A stretch of 64,000 nt of DNA. It comes from Sordariomycetes sp. S80-01Y (lineage: Eukaryota > Ascomycota > Sordariomycetes). Numbering within the stretch: the stretch's first letter is position 1; each line of letters opens with the position of its first letter. A model generated the notes under the pieces. The model was given only the letters and a program-made list of their open reading frames with translations. It was not told the DNA's origin and did no database searches. Shown here piece by piece: positions 9,803-21,714 of this stretch. The DNA lies in assembly GCA_037042185.1 (NCBI GenBank), contig JAXQJY010000031.1, positions 1,984,001 through 2,048,000 on the forward strand. The letters run 5' to 3'. The position numbers were made by a program, and so were the translations under genes.

Positions 9803-11819
9803 ATGGACGCCAAGCATCACGACCAAGGCTTAGAGCGGGCACCTGAGACCGTCTTGAAGTCCAGTCATGATAATCTGGGTGTTTTGGCCACGGCATGGAA
9901 GTTTAGAAAGGTCAACCCGTTCGATCTAGGAAGGCTGATCGGACATGCTTTCTAATCTTTGACAGGCTGTCCTTGTGTGTAATTTACTTTGCATCGCCGG
10001 CGCTGCCGATGGCTATCAAATCGTTCTCAACGGTATGTATGATTCGTGGGTTACCCATATTTGAAGCGATACTGATTGCTGTGTTCACAATTAGGCAACG
10101 TCATTGCGAATCAGGGTTTTATCAACCACATTGGTTTTCCGAACGCTGAGGGCGAGTACTATCTCAAAGCCGAATACACAGCGCTCTGGGGAGCTATGCA
10201 GTCTTTGGGTCAACTGATTGGCATGGTCTTTCTGACACCGGTTTCGGACAGAATCGGCCGCAAGATGACGCTGTACCTACTCTGGGTTCTGCTTGCTGGG
10301 GTATCATCTTCCCACAAATGACGGCATAGAACATGAGACTAACCATTACCTGCAGTCCTTAATTATCGAGACCTTCGTGCGCGACTGGAAGGATTGGACA
10401 GGAGCCAAAATCCTTGCTGGGATTGGCGTTGGCTGTGTCCAAATCACTCTCCCGGTTTATGTCACCGAATGGTCACCCACTAATATCAGAGGCGCTATGG
10501 TTCTTGCCTATGGATTCTGGAATTCCTTCGGGAAATTTTTGCCGCCTCTGGTTCTAACCGTTGTTGAAGAGACAGACCCCTACAACTACAGGGTACCTAT
10601 CTTGACACAATGGGCCTTTCTAGGGTTGATGCTCCCGATCTTCCTCTGGCTTCCAGAGACACCAGGTAAGGTCGAACTGTTGTTATTAACTCTTGAACTG
10701 AAGTTGATGTGAATGAAAGCGTACTATGCCGCACGTGGTCTGGATGATCAAGGCAAAGCAAGTTTAAGTCGGGTTTACGGCGGGGTTCCCGACTACGACA
10801 TCGACTTGGAATATTCCATCATAAAGAATACCATCATGGACGATCAGGGTGGCGAGGATGACGCTGATCCCAACTTACGGCAGCTGGCCAACTCATATCT
10901 TGCCTGCTTCCGCCGAGCTAACGTTCGGCGTACACTTGGCTCTACTATTCCCATCTGTGCCCAGCAGTTGACCGGCCTGGCTTTTCTTAACGTCTACGCG
11001 AGCCTTTTTTTCAGGCAGAGCGGTTTCGACGATGCTTTTCTTATAACTACCATTATGAGTAAGGCCACTCAATGTTCTCAACCGACTGGGTTCAACAGCT
11101 GACTACTTCTCCAGGTGTTATCTCTTTGCTCACGGCAACATGTCTGATTGTTGCAACGGATAAGCTCGGACGTCGGCTTGCAGTGCTTCTTGCCACCATC
11201 ATCTGCACTGCCACCATGCTCGCCGTGGGAATTCTTGGACTCGTGCCTCATTCTTCAACGCCTCTTAAAAACTTCCTCATTTTCGTTGCATGCTTATGGT
11301 CTTTCGGAAGCAATGCCCGTGAGTGAAGAATCATTCTTGCTTTAATTGATTTGAACACTTTGCTAAGCATTACAGTTGGAGGGCTTGGGTGGGCCTTTGT
11401 CGGTGAAATTGCCTCGCAACGACTCCGCGCAAGAACAGCTGGTATTGCTGGCGCCTTGTCTGTGATTTTAGGATTAACATTCAATACCTCCGTTCCCGCT
11501 ATGCGTGAGTCAAAACTCCATATAGGTAATTCTTTGTGCTTTTGCTAACGATAAGATGTGCTCAGTCGATGTTGAAGGCGCAAATTGGGGCTACAGGACC
11601 GCATGGCTTTTTTTTTGCACGGGAACTGTCACTGTTGTCTTTGTTTGGCTATTCGTACCAGAACCTTCGGCGCGCAACTCAGCTGAACTCGACGAGATGT
11701 ATGAAAAGGGAGTTCCTGCGTGGAAGATGAGGAAGTTCGAGACTCATGCCCAGAGGCAACAATGCGACCAAGCTTTGTACGACAAGATAGAGGAGGCCAC
11801 GACTACTGTCCATCCTTAG
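9803..11819 (+). CDS. MFS sugar transporter, alpha-glucoside-permease-like
   Basis: Eight exons: 9803-9910, 9966-10032, 10095-10300, 10356-10665, 10720-11058, 11115-11318, 11376-11504, 11566-11819, giving 538 residues and 12 predicted membrane spans. Sugar-porter signatures are SDRIGRK after span 2, the PVYVTEWSPTNIRG block before span 5, LPETP after span 6, DKLGRR in the second half and VPEPSARNSAELDEMYEKG at the cytosolic C-terminus, as in fungal maltose/alpha-glucoside proton symporters. The first donor is GTCAAC, unusual; all other introns are standard 49-62 bp ones. It faces the GH78 gene across a shared promoter, so uptake of a rhamnoside or of a glycoside is the best guess. The exact sugar cannot be read from sequence. 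Confidence 0.88.
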
Positions 11820-12491
11820 GCAGCAGCGCGTTTTTAGCTTTTGTGGTCGTTATAATCAACCTCGAAATCATCCCACTTCGAGTTTCTAGTTTATAACAAG
11901 GGACGAAAATGACAAAGAGTAATTACTGGTACGCGTCTGGTGCGATAGCGGCACAGTGCTTCGCCAGTCAGCACTAAAATCATACCAACGCGAACTTTTT
12001 GACGACGATGAATAGGTTGAGATGCAAAAATACACCACAAGGTTGAAACTCGTGTGACTATACTTCCTTTTTATACATTACTGTTTACGCCAGGCGTGGG
12101 ATATATCCGTCATTAACATTCCATACGACAGGCTTAGATCTTAGTTAAGGCCCTTAAAATATAGTGCGGGTGTTGTTGTTGCGCCTCCTTGCACAGAGCT
12201 AGGTGCAGGGTAGCACATTAGCCTCGGGCCCTAGCCGGCCACAGCCCTAGTCATAAGTAGTTACGTCTAGTAACCGTGGTGAGCCTTACTCTCATTGCTG
12301 TTCATGAAGACCTCTAACATATTGAGTTTCATGCACAGTTTCTCGTCGAGTGAAAGCTCGAGGCTATTTTACCAATCCTTCATTTAGGAGCTTACAGTAA
12401 GTCAATACACAACAAGCTCTGCGCGCGATCAACCCGTCAATACCGGATATCAATGGTTATGTCGGCCCTGCTCCATTGATTTTATCGTCCG
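11820..12491. other. Intergenic between convergent carrier genes
   Basis: 672 bp without a recognised gene; 3' ends of two MFS genes. Moderately A+T-rich, no repeat seen. Confidence 0.5.
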
Positions 12492-14287
12492 TCAAACAGC
12501 CATTGACCTAGATACGTCCCCTGCGTGATCCAAATGTGCAGCCACCACAACCTCCTCATCCAACGTGAAGGCCTTGTCCCCAAATGCTATCGCAATTTCC
12601 TCCAGAGTGTGCTTCGCTGTCTCAACGTAATAGAAATATGCTAGGCTAGCCGAAATCAGACAAAATCCTGCGATGATTACATAATAGTATCCACCGATGC
12701 CTGCGAATGCTTCTGGTGCCGACATGCCAATCACAAAGTTGAACAACCAGTTGGAGCAAGTAGCCAGTGCCATCCCCTTGCTGCGCGCTCGCAAAGGGAA
12801 CACTTCAGCTGGTAGCAGCCATGGAATCGGTCCCCACGTGAATCCATAGATTGCGTTGTAGACAACGACGAACGCGTAGATGCCGTGTGCCCGTACCCAA
12901 GCATTCGTGATAGCAGCTTCGGTGAAGGCACAAACTATACAGAGCGCAACGGCCATGAGACAACCTGTAATATGGACAAATCAGCCTTAAACTTAACTTA
13001 AGCAGGATATAGTTGGAGCAAGTGTAGCTCTGAGTACGGGTTTTGGGGGTTTTGGTTACTGACCTCCCAGAATCAGAAGTGGTCTTCTACCCCATTTGTC
13101 AGCCAGCCACCAAGTGAGGATCGTAGCGGCAACATAAGGAACCGAGTTGGCTGCGGTATATAGAAGGGATCTCCGGTCGTTCAGGCCTGCGTTGGCGAGA
13201 GTCGTGGGCAGGTAAAACGATATGACGTTGATACCGTTTAGCTGAGCGAACATTTGGGCGGTGATGCCAACAAATGTTCGTTTCCGATAACGAGTGAACA
13301 TTTCAATCCATGTCGACTGGCCTAGGCTGGCTTCATACCTCACAGCCTCCTTTATCTCCAGCATCACTTGCTGAATGTGGGGTGCTTCTGTATTGCCGTC
13401 AGGCGTATGAAGATCAGCAAGCGTCTGGAGGCATTCTTGCGTGAAGCCATTGCGGGCAAGCCATCGCGGCGTCTCGGGTAGCACAAAAGACATGGCAAAA
13501 AGAATGAACGACAGACCCATTTGTATGAAATACGGCCCTTGCCAGGATTCGTTCTCCGGGATTAGGTAATGGAAGCCAAAGTCAACCCAGGTGGAGAGCG
13601 CGTAGCCGCCGATGAGGAAGGTGTATTCAACTCCAACCATCAGACCACGTCGGTGTGGCGCCGCTATCTCTGTCTGAATGATAGGGACGGTCATGGAAAG
13701 GAAGCCCACACCTAAGCCCTGGATGGTACGGCCGATAACAAACGTCGTGAAGTCTGGTGCGAAAGCTTGGACGAAGGCCGTGGCCAGGTAGATGAGTCCT
13801 CCTAGGCGGACACACTTCTTCCTTCCAATGATATCACCGAGTCGGCCCGCTAGAAGCGAGCCTACGGCGGCAGAGATCTGGAGGCACGATACGAAAATGC
13901 CCGTGATAACTGGGTCGATGTTGTCGTCTGTCCCATCAGCACCCCCATAGTTCTTGAAGAACCTGGAGAGGAAAATTGGGTTGACTAGCAGACCTGCCAC
14001 GATACCTGAGGAAGAAGGAAAGTTATTATTTGAGCCGAACCATTGGATATTGAGGGGTAAGCAAGGGAATACGAACCTTGGTCGTAGCCGAACAAAGCAT
14101 CGCCCAAGCTCCCGAAGGCACATGTCATCCAGAGGAGAGGCTTTCCCTTGAAGGGATAACGATGATGAATAGTCTTCGGCTTGAGTTTGGACTCAAGCCA
14201 AGAAACCTGACCCAAAGGCAGGTCATTCCTGCTGGTATCGGGCGATGAACTCTTCTCCTCAAGAGTTGCGGCTGGTGGTTTCTCCAT
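12492..14287 (-). CDS. MFS sugar transporter (hexose/lactose-permease-like)
   Basis: Minus-strand exons 14287-14077, 14005-13064 and 12964-12492 encode 541 residues. Landmarks: a hydrophilic N-terminus of about 50 residues, FGYDQG in span 1 (interrupted by the 71-bp first intron after Gln codon), GRLGDIIGRKK between spans 2 and 3, LPETPRWLARNG after span 6, QLNGINVISFY in span 7, DKWGRRPL between spans 8 and 9, and GPIPWLLPAEVFPLRARSKG before span 11. This is the sugar-porter family, proton-coupled, in the plasma membrane. It lies beside a Zn2Cys6 gene on the same strand and is the second carrier of the rhamnosidase neighbourhood; it belongs to a different subfamily from the carrier at 9803, so it may import the released sugar or aglycone-linked hexose. 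Confidence 0.9.
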
Positions 14288-14721
14288 GTTGTGAGTATAG
14301 CTGGCTCAGATTGTGTACTGGAATTGTTTGCTGTGAGAGCTGAAGCAAAGATGTAACATCGGTAAACATTGCGGGGCCCCAGATTTTATAGGTATGAAAG
14401 CTTTGGAGATCCCCGCGTCTCTAGATACTCCAACAGCGCCTTTTGGCCATGCTAGTAGTTCGAACATGAGCCGAGATCAGCTCCGGCGGAACAGTCCATA
14501 GCCGCCGGAACCGTTGATAAGTGCTGGCCGCAAAAAGAGATGGGCCGCCGGGAGCTGCGGGTTGCGTCCCTCGAACAGGTTTAGATTTAGTTGTCCATGC
14601 ATAATCCTTGTCCAACTAGGGCTCTTCCTCCTCCCGAGAGCAAAGTCAATGGAAGACTCAGACCTCCTGCAGGTGGTCCACCACGGTATTTTGAGCTTGC
14701 ATGGATTTTCTGCTACCTTCA
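14288..14721. other. Intergenic, promoter of the second carrier and 3' flank of the regulator gene
   Basis: No gene seen. Both neighbours are on the minus strand, so it holds the regulator's 3' end and the carrier's promoter. Confidence 0.5.
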
Positions 14722-17468
14722 TCACTGTACATAGGCACCACCAACACCGTCCCACGTGTCATCCCAGAGCCAGAACAAACCATTACCTCCATCATTCACT
14801 ACCTGCTCGTCGTTACTTATAGCGTGTGTCCCTTCATAGTCATTTTCCTGTCCGGAGGGCATCCCCCACGACTCATTTGCTTGTAGAGACATGGTCTCGC
14901 CGTTGAAATGCTGCCCGTGGCCCAAGTCTACCTGAGCACCTGGTTGCACAGGATGGTCCTGGGATGTTTGGAAAGCTGGGAAAGTTAGAAGCCAGTTTTT
15001 CCATCGTTCTAATGGGCGACTTTTCTTACCTCGTTGGACTGATGCTAAGCTCTCGTTCAATCGATGAGCCATGCTCATGCTCGGCCTGGGTTGTCGGGTA
15101 TTCGCCGAGTTTGAAATATCGAGGCTCGCTTCGAGAGGGAAGCGGAGTGTACTCTCTACCGAAATGAGATTGTCCTCTGTCGGAGGCTGGGGGTGGTGCG
15201 GGGCATCCAGTTCCGCCTTCGGAGTCGCCGAAGCTACTGGAGCAAGTATTGCTTCCTCTTCCCGGCGGAGGAGCAGACCTATGAGTTCTTTCAACACGTC
15301 ACTGCTCTGACTAGACAGCGCCGATCGCCGACCCAGCAACTGCTGCAGGCGGAACACGCGGGTAATCGTCCGTTTGACGCCTTGAGCCCGGTCGGAGAGC
15401 GGGTCAGAAAGGGCGATAGAAATTAACACAATAGCGGCGTGGAAGAGATTCATGGCCAGAAAGGCAACCAGGTGGTTATCCGTGGCGAGCTGGGCAAGTT
15501 TGGGGAGCTCAGTGACACGCGCAGTCCTGACCGCCGCGTTCCACCAGTATTCTGAAGTTGCAGTTGCCTCGCTCATTGGTGAAGCTTGGTCGTGGAGGGT
15601 CCAATTGCTTGCGGAGGAAGACGGAGATCGACCCTGCCACTCGGGACCAGGGGGAGCGGGCTGTGAATTCGAGGTCCTCAACGACAGGTGCTCAACCCTT
15701 CGTGCCAAAACAGGGCGATACAACACTATCAGCAGGTTGTCAAAGGTCAACTGCAAAGAAAGCGACTGCAGTGTATGTGCCCGATTCGTCCAGCTGCTGC
15801 GGGATGGGCAATGGTCTTGGTTCAAATCCAGCCTCAGGTGGGATGGTAGCTCGTTGCGCCAGGCCATGAGCTTTGGAGTTACGTCGTTCACGAGTGACGA
15901 GTATCTACGCCCAAGTGGCTGCTTAGGAGATAAGGCGAAGAGAGATCCAAAGATTATCTTCAGTGCGGGAGAGGCAATGAGGTATAGTTTGCTCAATTCC
16001 CTTTGATAGGCGGAGTAGAGGATTGCAGGTGCATCCTGCTCGGTAGGCTGCTGGGCGAAATACGGGGACTCGAAGAAGTCGGCGGGCATGCTCACGTCAC
16101 AGTCGTCGTCGTTAATACTCAACGGCCGTCCGTACGAGATGGAAGCAAATCTGCCAGGTCAGAAACGTGCCAAGAGCATGGGCATAACAGAGACGTACCT
16201 GTCCCAGGTATATATTGTCCACCATACCCTTTTGTGCTCTTCATTATAATCAACATCTTCTTTCGCTGGCTCTCTATGCAAACCCAAGGCCTGGGTCATC
16301 TTGACAGAAGCCCCAAGAAGGGCAAAGGACAAATTGGGGCGACCATGGTATACATGATGAGAACCTAGCAAAATGCAGGTCTGAGCTGCTGCTATTGATT
16401 GTTGGTCCATGACGTCGGCTAGACTTGACTCAACAATCCTCAATAAATCAGCGCTCCAGAGGCGCATTTCATCAGCTTCAATGTCGCTACATGTCTTGGA
16501 CCGATACCAGGACGCCATGCACAGAACCATGGATAGCAAGGTCAGGAATGGCTTTTCGGCCGGCCGTGCGTGACCATCCTCGATCGTAGAAAGACGTTGC
16601 CGAAATTTCGGCTCGTATATGACGAGGGAGAACCAGTGTACTGAAGAAAAGTAATTCTCCAAGAGCGTGTGAATCAGTCGTTGGTGCGGAAACCGGCAAC
16701 CGAGGATTGAGGATATCGGGAGGCGTTGGTCACCAACCCTCCTTCGAGGCGTCCGATTCCCGCGTTCGCCATCCGGGATAGCTGAGGTTGGGTGGTTCTC
16801 GATGCTTTGACTCCCCAATCTGCATATCTGGAACTCAGACATTAGTGAAAGGCCGAAAGAGGCTTTCGATCCTGTGTCATCAATCACCTTCCGTGCAATT
16901 CCCATTGCCGACTCGGAATCCCCGTAATCGGTATGCGCAGTGTGGCCGATATCATCTTCCAGCGCCGGTGTGTCCCCGGAGAGCGTTCTCATGCCCTCGG
17001 CACCATCGTGTGCCGTAGGTGTTGTAGAGTGTCTCTGTGCCTCCGAAATGGCAACGCCGTGAAGAGCTGCATTGCGACTCCCAGATCGTCGCGTTTGTCT
17101 TGAACGCAGGTTATCAATGAACCGACATATAGGGCTGATCATTTCATCGAGGACAGCACTTACCTTCGCGGAATCGGACCCTGAGTTGGCGTAAAACCCC
17201 GTCTCCTTGCCTTCGGAGGATGATTGACCTGTGCAGGCTCACAATCCCGGCCGGCGCGTACACAAAGAGAGCATGGGCGGAACGAGTCACACTCAAACAC
17301 CCGGTCAGCTAGGGTTCACGGGGTAGTGGGAACGTGGAGCATTACCCGACTCTTGTTCCGGCGGCACCGGCTACAAGCGTTTGACACTCTTGTTGGCAGC
17401 CGCCGGGCTGCTGGTGTGAAGGGATCTGAATCCGGGTCCGGCTGCGCCAGCCTACTCGGAACGGACAT
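14722..17468 (-). CDS. Zn2Cys6 transcription factor with fungal-specific middle domain
   Basis: Four minus-strand exons, 17468-17346, 17291-17164, 17098-16199 and 16150-14722, join to 859 residues. The zinc cluster (C-x2-C-x6-C-x5-C-x2-C-x6-C, residues 32-58) is split by the first intron exactly before its third Cys, a position seen in many fungal members. The fungal_trans domain is in the centre, with FPHQRLIHTLLENYF, a long helical stretch containing ALGLHREP, RVWWTIYTWDRF and ASISYGRPLSIND across the 48-bp third intron. A nuclear, gene-specific activator or repressor is expected. It lies between the second sugar carrier and a polyol dehydrogenase gene (divergent), so it is the obvious candidate regulator of the left-hand catabolic cluster. 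The start at 17468 is the first in-frame ATG after upstream stops. Confidence 0.88.
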
Positions 17469-18098
17469 TATGGCAGCCCTTGCGATCTCTCCACGTCAGC
17501 GGTGTGTGAAACGACTTGTGAAGCGATGTGTGAACAGGTACTGATTGAACTTTGTGGTTTTCTCCGGAGGCGCAGACGAGGAGAAACCAACTGGAAAGAC
17601 TGTGTGAATGGTGGCAATGCTACCCCCTGTCTTAGCTCGCCCCACACTACCATCAACTGATGTTGAATTAGTAGCGGGTGCGACAAGACAGGCCTCCGGC
17701 TGGGCTCTTGCAGCCGGCGGAACCAAAGGCAAGCCCGCGATTGGGCCGGTATAACCCAGCACACGGCTGAGTGAGCCGCCGGAAGTCGTAGGCATCAGCA
17801 TAAGCATACGGTAAGGAGGCACAAGCCTCTGGAGTATCATCATCTGCAACGCATCTGCAATAGCAGAGGCTTGCATGAAGGTTGAGGGGAGGCGGACAAT
17901 GGCGAGAGACCACTCACTTGATTGAGCAGTTCCTAGCCTGGGTCAAGCTGCTACAAGCACATCGGCGGCGTTGCTCCAAAAGCATCCCCCTCCTCCTACT
18001 AATGTTCGCGCGCCGAGCCAATTCACCACAATTGTCACCGCGATTAAACAAGGCCCTCTCCCTCGACTCTTCAATTTCAATCGGTCCAAATTTGCAAG
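17469..18098. other. Divergent promoter region of regulator and polyol dehydrogenase
   Basis: 630 bp between divergent start codons. G+C-rich with scattered CCGCCGG runs near 17708-17716 and 17775-17783; no coding feature supported. Confidence 0.5.
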
Positions 18099-19452
18099 AT
18101 GGTCATTGCCATTACGCCCAATGAACACGCTATAGTCTCAGGACGAGCAGCCGTGCCGGAATTCGACTTTGATGATAGGAGGCAGCCGGAGCCCAATGCT
18201 ATAACACAGGAGTCCGCGGAAAAGGATGGAATCCTAGCCCAGGCGACTCCGAATGAATTGTTTGAGTATAACAGGTTACGGTCTATTGTTCTTTCCAACG
18301 GGCTCACTGTAAGCACCCTCGTTTCTAGCCTTTTCTTTTCCGCGCCGTTGGGGGTCTTTCTAACATGGAAGTCGACAGAACCTCTCCTTCATCCTTAACA
18401 AACCCCACGACGTTGAGTTTATAGAACGACCATTGCCCAATATTTCCGACCCTCACGATGTCATTATATCCATCAACTATACGGGCATTTGCGGCTCCGA
18501 CGTTCATTATTGGGAGCATGGTGCGATCGGTCATCATGTCGTTAAGGAGCCGATGGTCCTAGGCCACGAATCCTCAGGCACCGTCGTCGAAGTCGGCAGT
18601 GCGGTAAGTACGCTGAAACCCGGCGACAAGGTTGCTATCGAGCCAGGTCATCCCTGCCGGCGATGCGACAATTGTCTGGCTGGCCGATACAACCTCTGTG
18701 ACGACATGGTCTTCGCCGCTACTCCTCCTCATAACGGAACTCTTACTGGGTTCTGGGTCGCGCCATTCGATTTCTGCTATAAGCTTCCTCATGGAGTCTC
18801 TCTAGAAGAAGGTGCTTTGATTGAGCCTCTTGCTGTCGCGGTGCATATCGTCAAGCAAGCACAAGTCGCACCCGGCGCTGCCGTTGTGGTTATGGGAGCC
18901 GGACCGGTGGGTCTGCTTTGCGCTGCAGTGGCTAGAGCCTTCGGTGCTACTAAGGTCATCAGCGTTGACCTCGTTCGTTGGAAGCTAGATTTTGCCAAAG
19001 CATTTGCTTCTACGCACATTTACCTCTCCCAACCAATCTCATCTGAAGCAAACGCGAAGGCTCTTCTTGCGGAATGCCACCTGGGCAAGGGCGCTGACGT
19101 GGTGATCGATGCCTCCGGTGCAGAGTCCTCCATTCAAGCGGGCTTATATGTCGTCAAGATGGGAGGAATTTACGTCCAAGGTGGCATGGGCCAGGCCAAT
19201 GTCACGTTTCCAGTCATGGCTATGTGTCAGAAGGAGGTCACTGCGCGAGGTAGCTTCCGATACGGACCCGGCGACTACAAAATCGCTATTGAGCTGGTGG
19301 CCAATCGTAGCGTGGAAGTTAAAAAGCTCATTAGCGGTGTTGTGGACTTCAAGAATGCCGAGAGTGCATATAGGAGAGTCAAAGATGGTCGTGATATCAA
19401 GATTCTCATTGCCGGGCCCAATGAGCAGGTAGCGGGAAGAGAGTGGGTTTGA
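18099..19452 (+). CDS. Xylitol/sorbitol dehydrogenase (MDR family)
   Basis: Exons 18099-18308 and 18379-19452 (70-bp intron GTAAGC..GACAG) encode 427 residues. From residue about 71 it follows fungal NAD-xylitol dehydrogenase closely: [27 protein letters not shown] (catalytic zinc), GHESSGTV, four structural-zinc Cys in [25 protein letters not shown], the acidic IEPLAVAVH, and the Rossmann GAGPVGLL with a following Asp (VDLVRWK), giving NAD specificity. It converts a pentitol or hexitol to the 2-ketose. Unusually, about 66 extra residues precede the normal start; the segment directly before the intron (SNGLT) looks like the usual N-terminus, but no ATG is there, so the nearest usable start is 18099. 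Confidence 0.88.
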
Positions 19453-19897
19453 CATGGGTTGCGAAGAGTACATCGTGAGGAATTTGAAAGCCGTTGTCAA
19501 GAGAGTGCAGGAAAGATGCTAGTTCATTTGCTCCAATACACTTCCGAAACTGAAAACAGCCACCAGGCATGGTCGACGACAGGCTGCCCTTGACACTGGC
19601 GGCCGCAAATTCGCAAAGGTGTCCACGCTATGTCTTTCCACGCACGGCGCTGCGACTAGGATGGTTATGGTGGGTCCACGTAAGCAAGCTGGTTGCACTA
19701 CGGACTAGTGGTGGCCCATTCGGTGTCACATTTCTTGGCTCCTGTGGAGGCGTACGGTATTCCATAGTTAGATCCGGTGCTAGCGCTAGCGGGTCTCGAC
19801 CGTGACTGCCGACAGGCGGGGCTGGAAAACGTCCACTCAAAAGAACAAATGCCCATACGATTCTCTCACTGTTGCGCTGATGACGGACCAGAACGCT
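19453..19897. other. Intergenic between convergent genes
   Basis: No gene recognised; open frames here are short and featureless. Confidence 0.5.
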
Positions 19898-21140
19898 TCA
19901 ATCACCTTTCTCCAGCATCACAGCCTTCCAAGTTTCCTCAAGCTCCGCGTTCCAATCAGCACTTGTCTTCTTTGGCTTCCAACCCAGTTCATATGCATGC
20001 TTTGGGGTTGTCCTAGAGCTGGATAGCCTCGCGTCAGTATACCCCTCCCAAAACGACTTTTATCAATGCATACCTGCCAGCATGGTTTGTTTCAAGAAGG
20101 AGTCGATCACCCTCGGTGAAGCCCCATCGCTTGATTGCCTCGTCCAAAGTGACGGACGCGGGTTCGGGGGACTCGAGGGCACCCAGGCGGTGTCCAATAG
20201 CCCCGATCTGTTCATTCACATCCTTCCAAGTGAAGGCACCGGTGTTACTGAAATAGTACCCCTTCCTACCGTGAGGTACTTCCACGCCCGCAAGGATCTT
20301 GCTCAGAAGAAGTTCGTACAGGCTTGCAAGATCGGCGATGTGGACATATCCTACAGTGCCCGATCCGTCTCCAATGTACTCCGGATGTCCTGCATCAATC
20401 GTATGCCGGATTGTGAACGGGAGCTGAATTGACTGCGCCTTGAATAGGCCTAAACCTTTACCGTAGATTGTGGGCGGCATCATGAGATACGGCTTGACTC
20501 CAGTCCTCTCGGCTGTGTCGATGACGACGAGATCCGTGCGTCGCTGGGGGTAAAGCTGTTCCGAGTCCCGGCGCTTCTCTTCTTCGTATATATCGTCGTC
20601 GTCATCTGAGAAGTCCCGCAGCGTTTGGCCAGCATCGGAGAGGATACTGTAAGCCAGGTTCGATGTGCCAGTGGTCTGAATGCGTAATCCGGCCATGTCA
20701 GTTATCACCTGGTGTTTCTCGCCTCTTGAGTAGCAAATGGAGACTCACATGTATATAGAAGGTTTGACGTCCGGTCTTCTTCATTGAGTCTCCTAAACCC
20801 AAGACCAGAGCTTCGGCCGAAGCGGTATGTAGGCCAGTTGCGCAATGGAACACAATGTCGTGCTCCGAAGCAAGGCGCCGCAGATGCTCAGTGTCATCTA
20901 AGCTGTTGAACAGCTCAGTTCTGACGCCAGTTTTACTAAGGACATCGGCTTGATCTTGACGGCGCACAACCGCTGTGAGGAGCAGCTCCTTGATGTTGGG
21001 ATCTTTGGAGGAGAGCAGCTGGGTTAGCACTGAGCCCCCTCTGTACCCATCAACTTGAATTAGAAATAGACTTGTTCCAAGCTCTGGGGAACTTACACAA
21101 AACCAGTGGCACCAGTGACAAGAACTCGGCGCGGGTCCAT
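19898..21140 (-). CDS. NAD(P)-binding epimerase/reductase (extended SDR)
   Basis: Minus-strand exons 21140-21097, 21040-20749, 20675-20074 and 20018-19898 encode 352 residues. The start ATG gives MDPRRVLVTGATGFVGGSVL after splicing out a 56-bp intron placed inside the TGATGF-V-GG nucleotide-binding motif. Later landmarks are HCATGLHTASAEAL, YIHTTGTSNLAYS, MMPPTIYGKG, GYVHIADLA and a C-terminal SSRTTPKHAYELGWKPKK in the last exon, typical of fungal NAD-dependent epimerase/dehydratase-like proteins of about 330-350 residues related to dihydroflavonol reductases. An acidic insert (DDDDDIYEEE at about residue 130) is odd. Cytosolic oxidoreductase of unknown substrate. The last exon is easily missed because an open frame continues past its donor to 20034. 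Confidence 0.82.
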
Positions 21141-21714
21141 TTCGTCGATGCACTTAAATACCGAGGTGGAATCTATCGCACACAGTATTGAGATGCGGGC
21201 ATCTAAAAAACGCTGCGTCCTTAAGTATTACACGACCTCCACAAGGCACGTGAATTGATTTGAAATCGGAATTTGTACGGCGAAGATACGTTCCTATCAC
21301 TGGTGGGCTACCTACCGCTGCTCCATCCACTATGACGCTTAGGCTGCAGAAGGTACGGAGGGTTTTCAAAAAGCCTCCCTCGACTACAACCGGCTGAGAT
21401 TAAACAGTCGAAGAAGAAGAGCTTAATCGAGAAACACAAGTCAGGTCAAATCAAGGACTTTTTGGGTATGGGGACCAACCAGGAGCAATCAAAGCGTACA
21501 TATGGCACTGGCATCCAATGTCAATTCAAGGGACTGTCTAGACCAAAGGCGCGAGAACGTGCTGCAATATCTATCTATAAACTCCTTTTGCGATACTCGA
21601 ACAGTAACCAGGATAAGCAGAATGTGTCAAAGGCTGAAATAGCTTCTAAGTTGCCGCAACGCTTATGCGTGATTAGTCAAGCCTCCGATGGAGAGTGCAC
21701 CCCTCACAACCATT
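21141..21714. other. Intergenic
   Basis: Promoter side of the epimerase gene and 3' flank of the hydrolase gene. No gene recognised. Confidence 0.5.

Noticed and set aside
9356-9826. Minus-strand 156-codon frame over the carrier start
   Set aside because: It overlaps the start of the sugar carrier and the regulatory region, and has no homology features.
20034-20073. Stop at 20034 as the end of the epimerase gene
   Set aside because: Reading through the donor at 20073 gives a non-conserved end, whereas splicing to 20018 restores the SSRTTPKHAYELGW block typical of the family.
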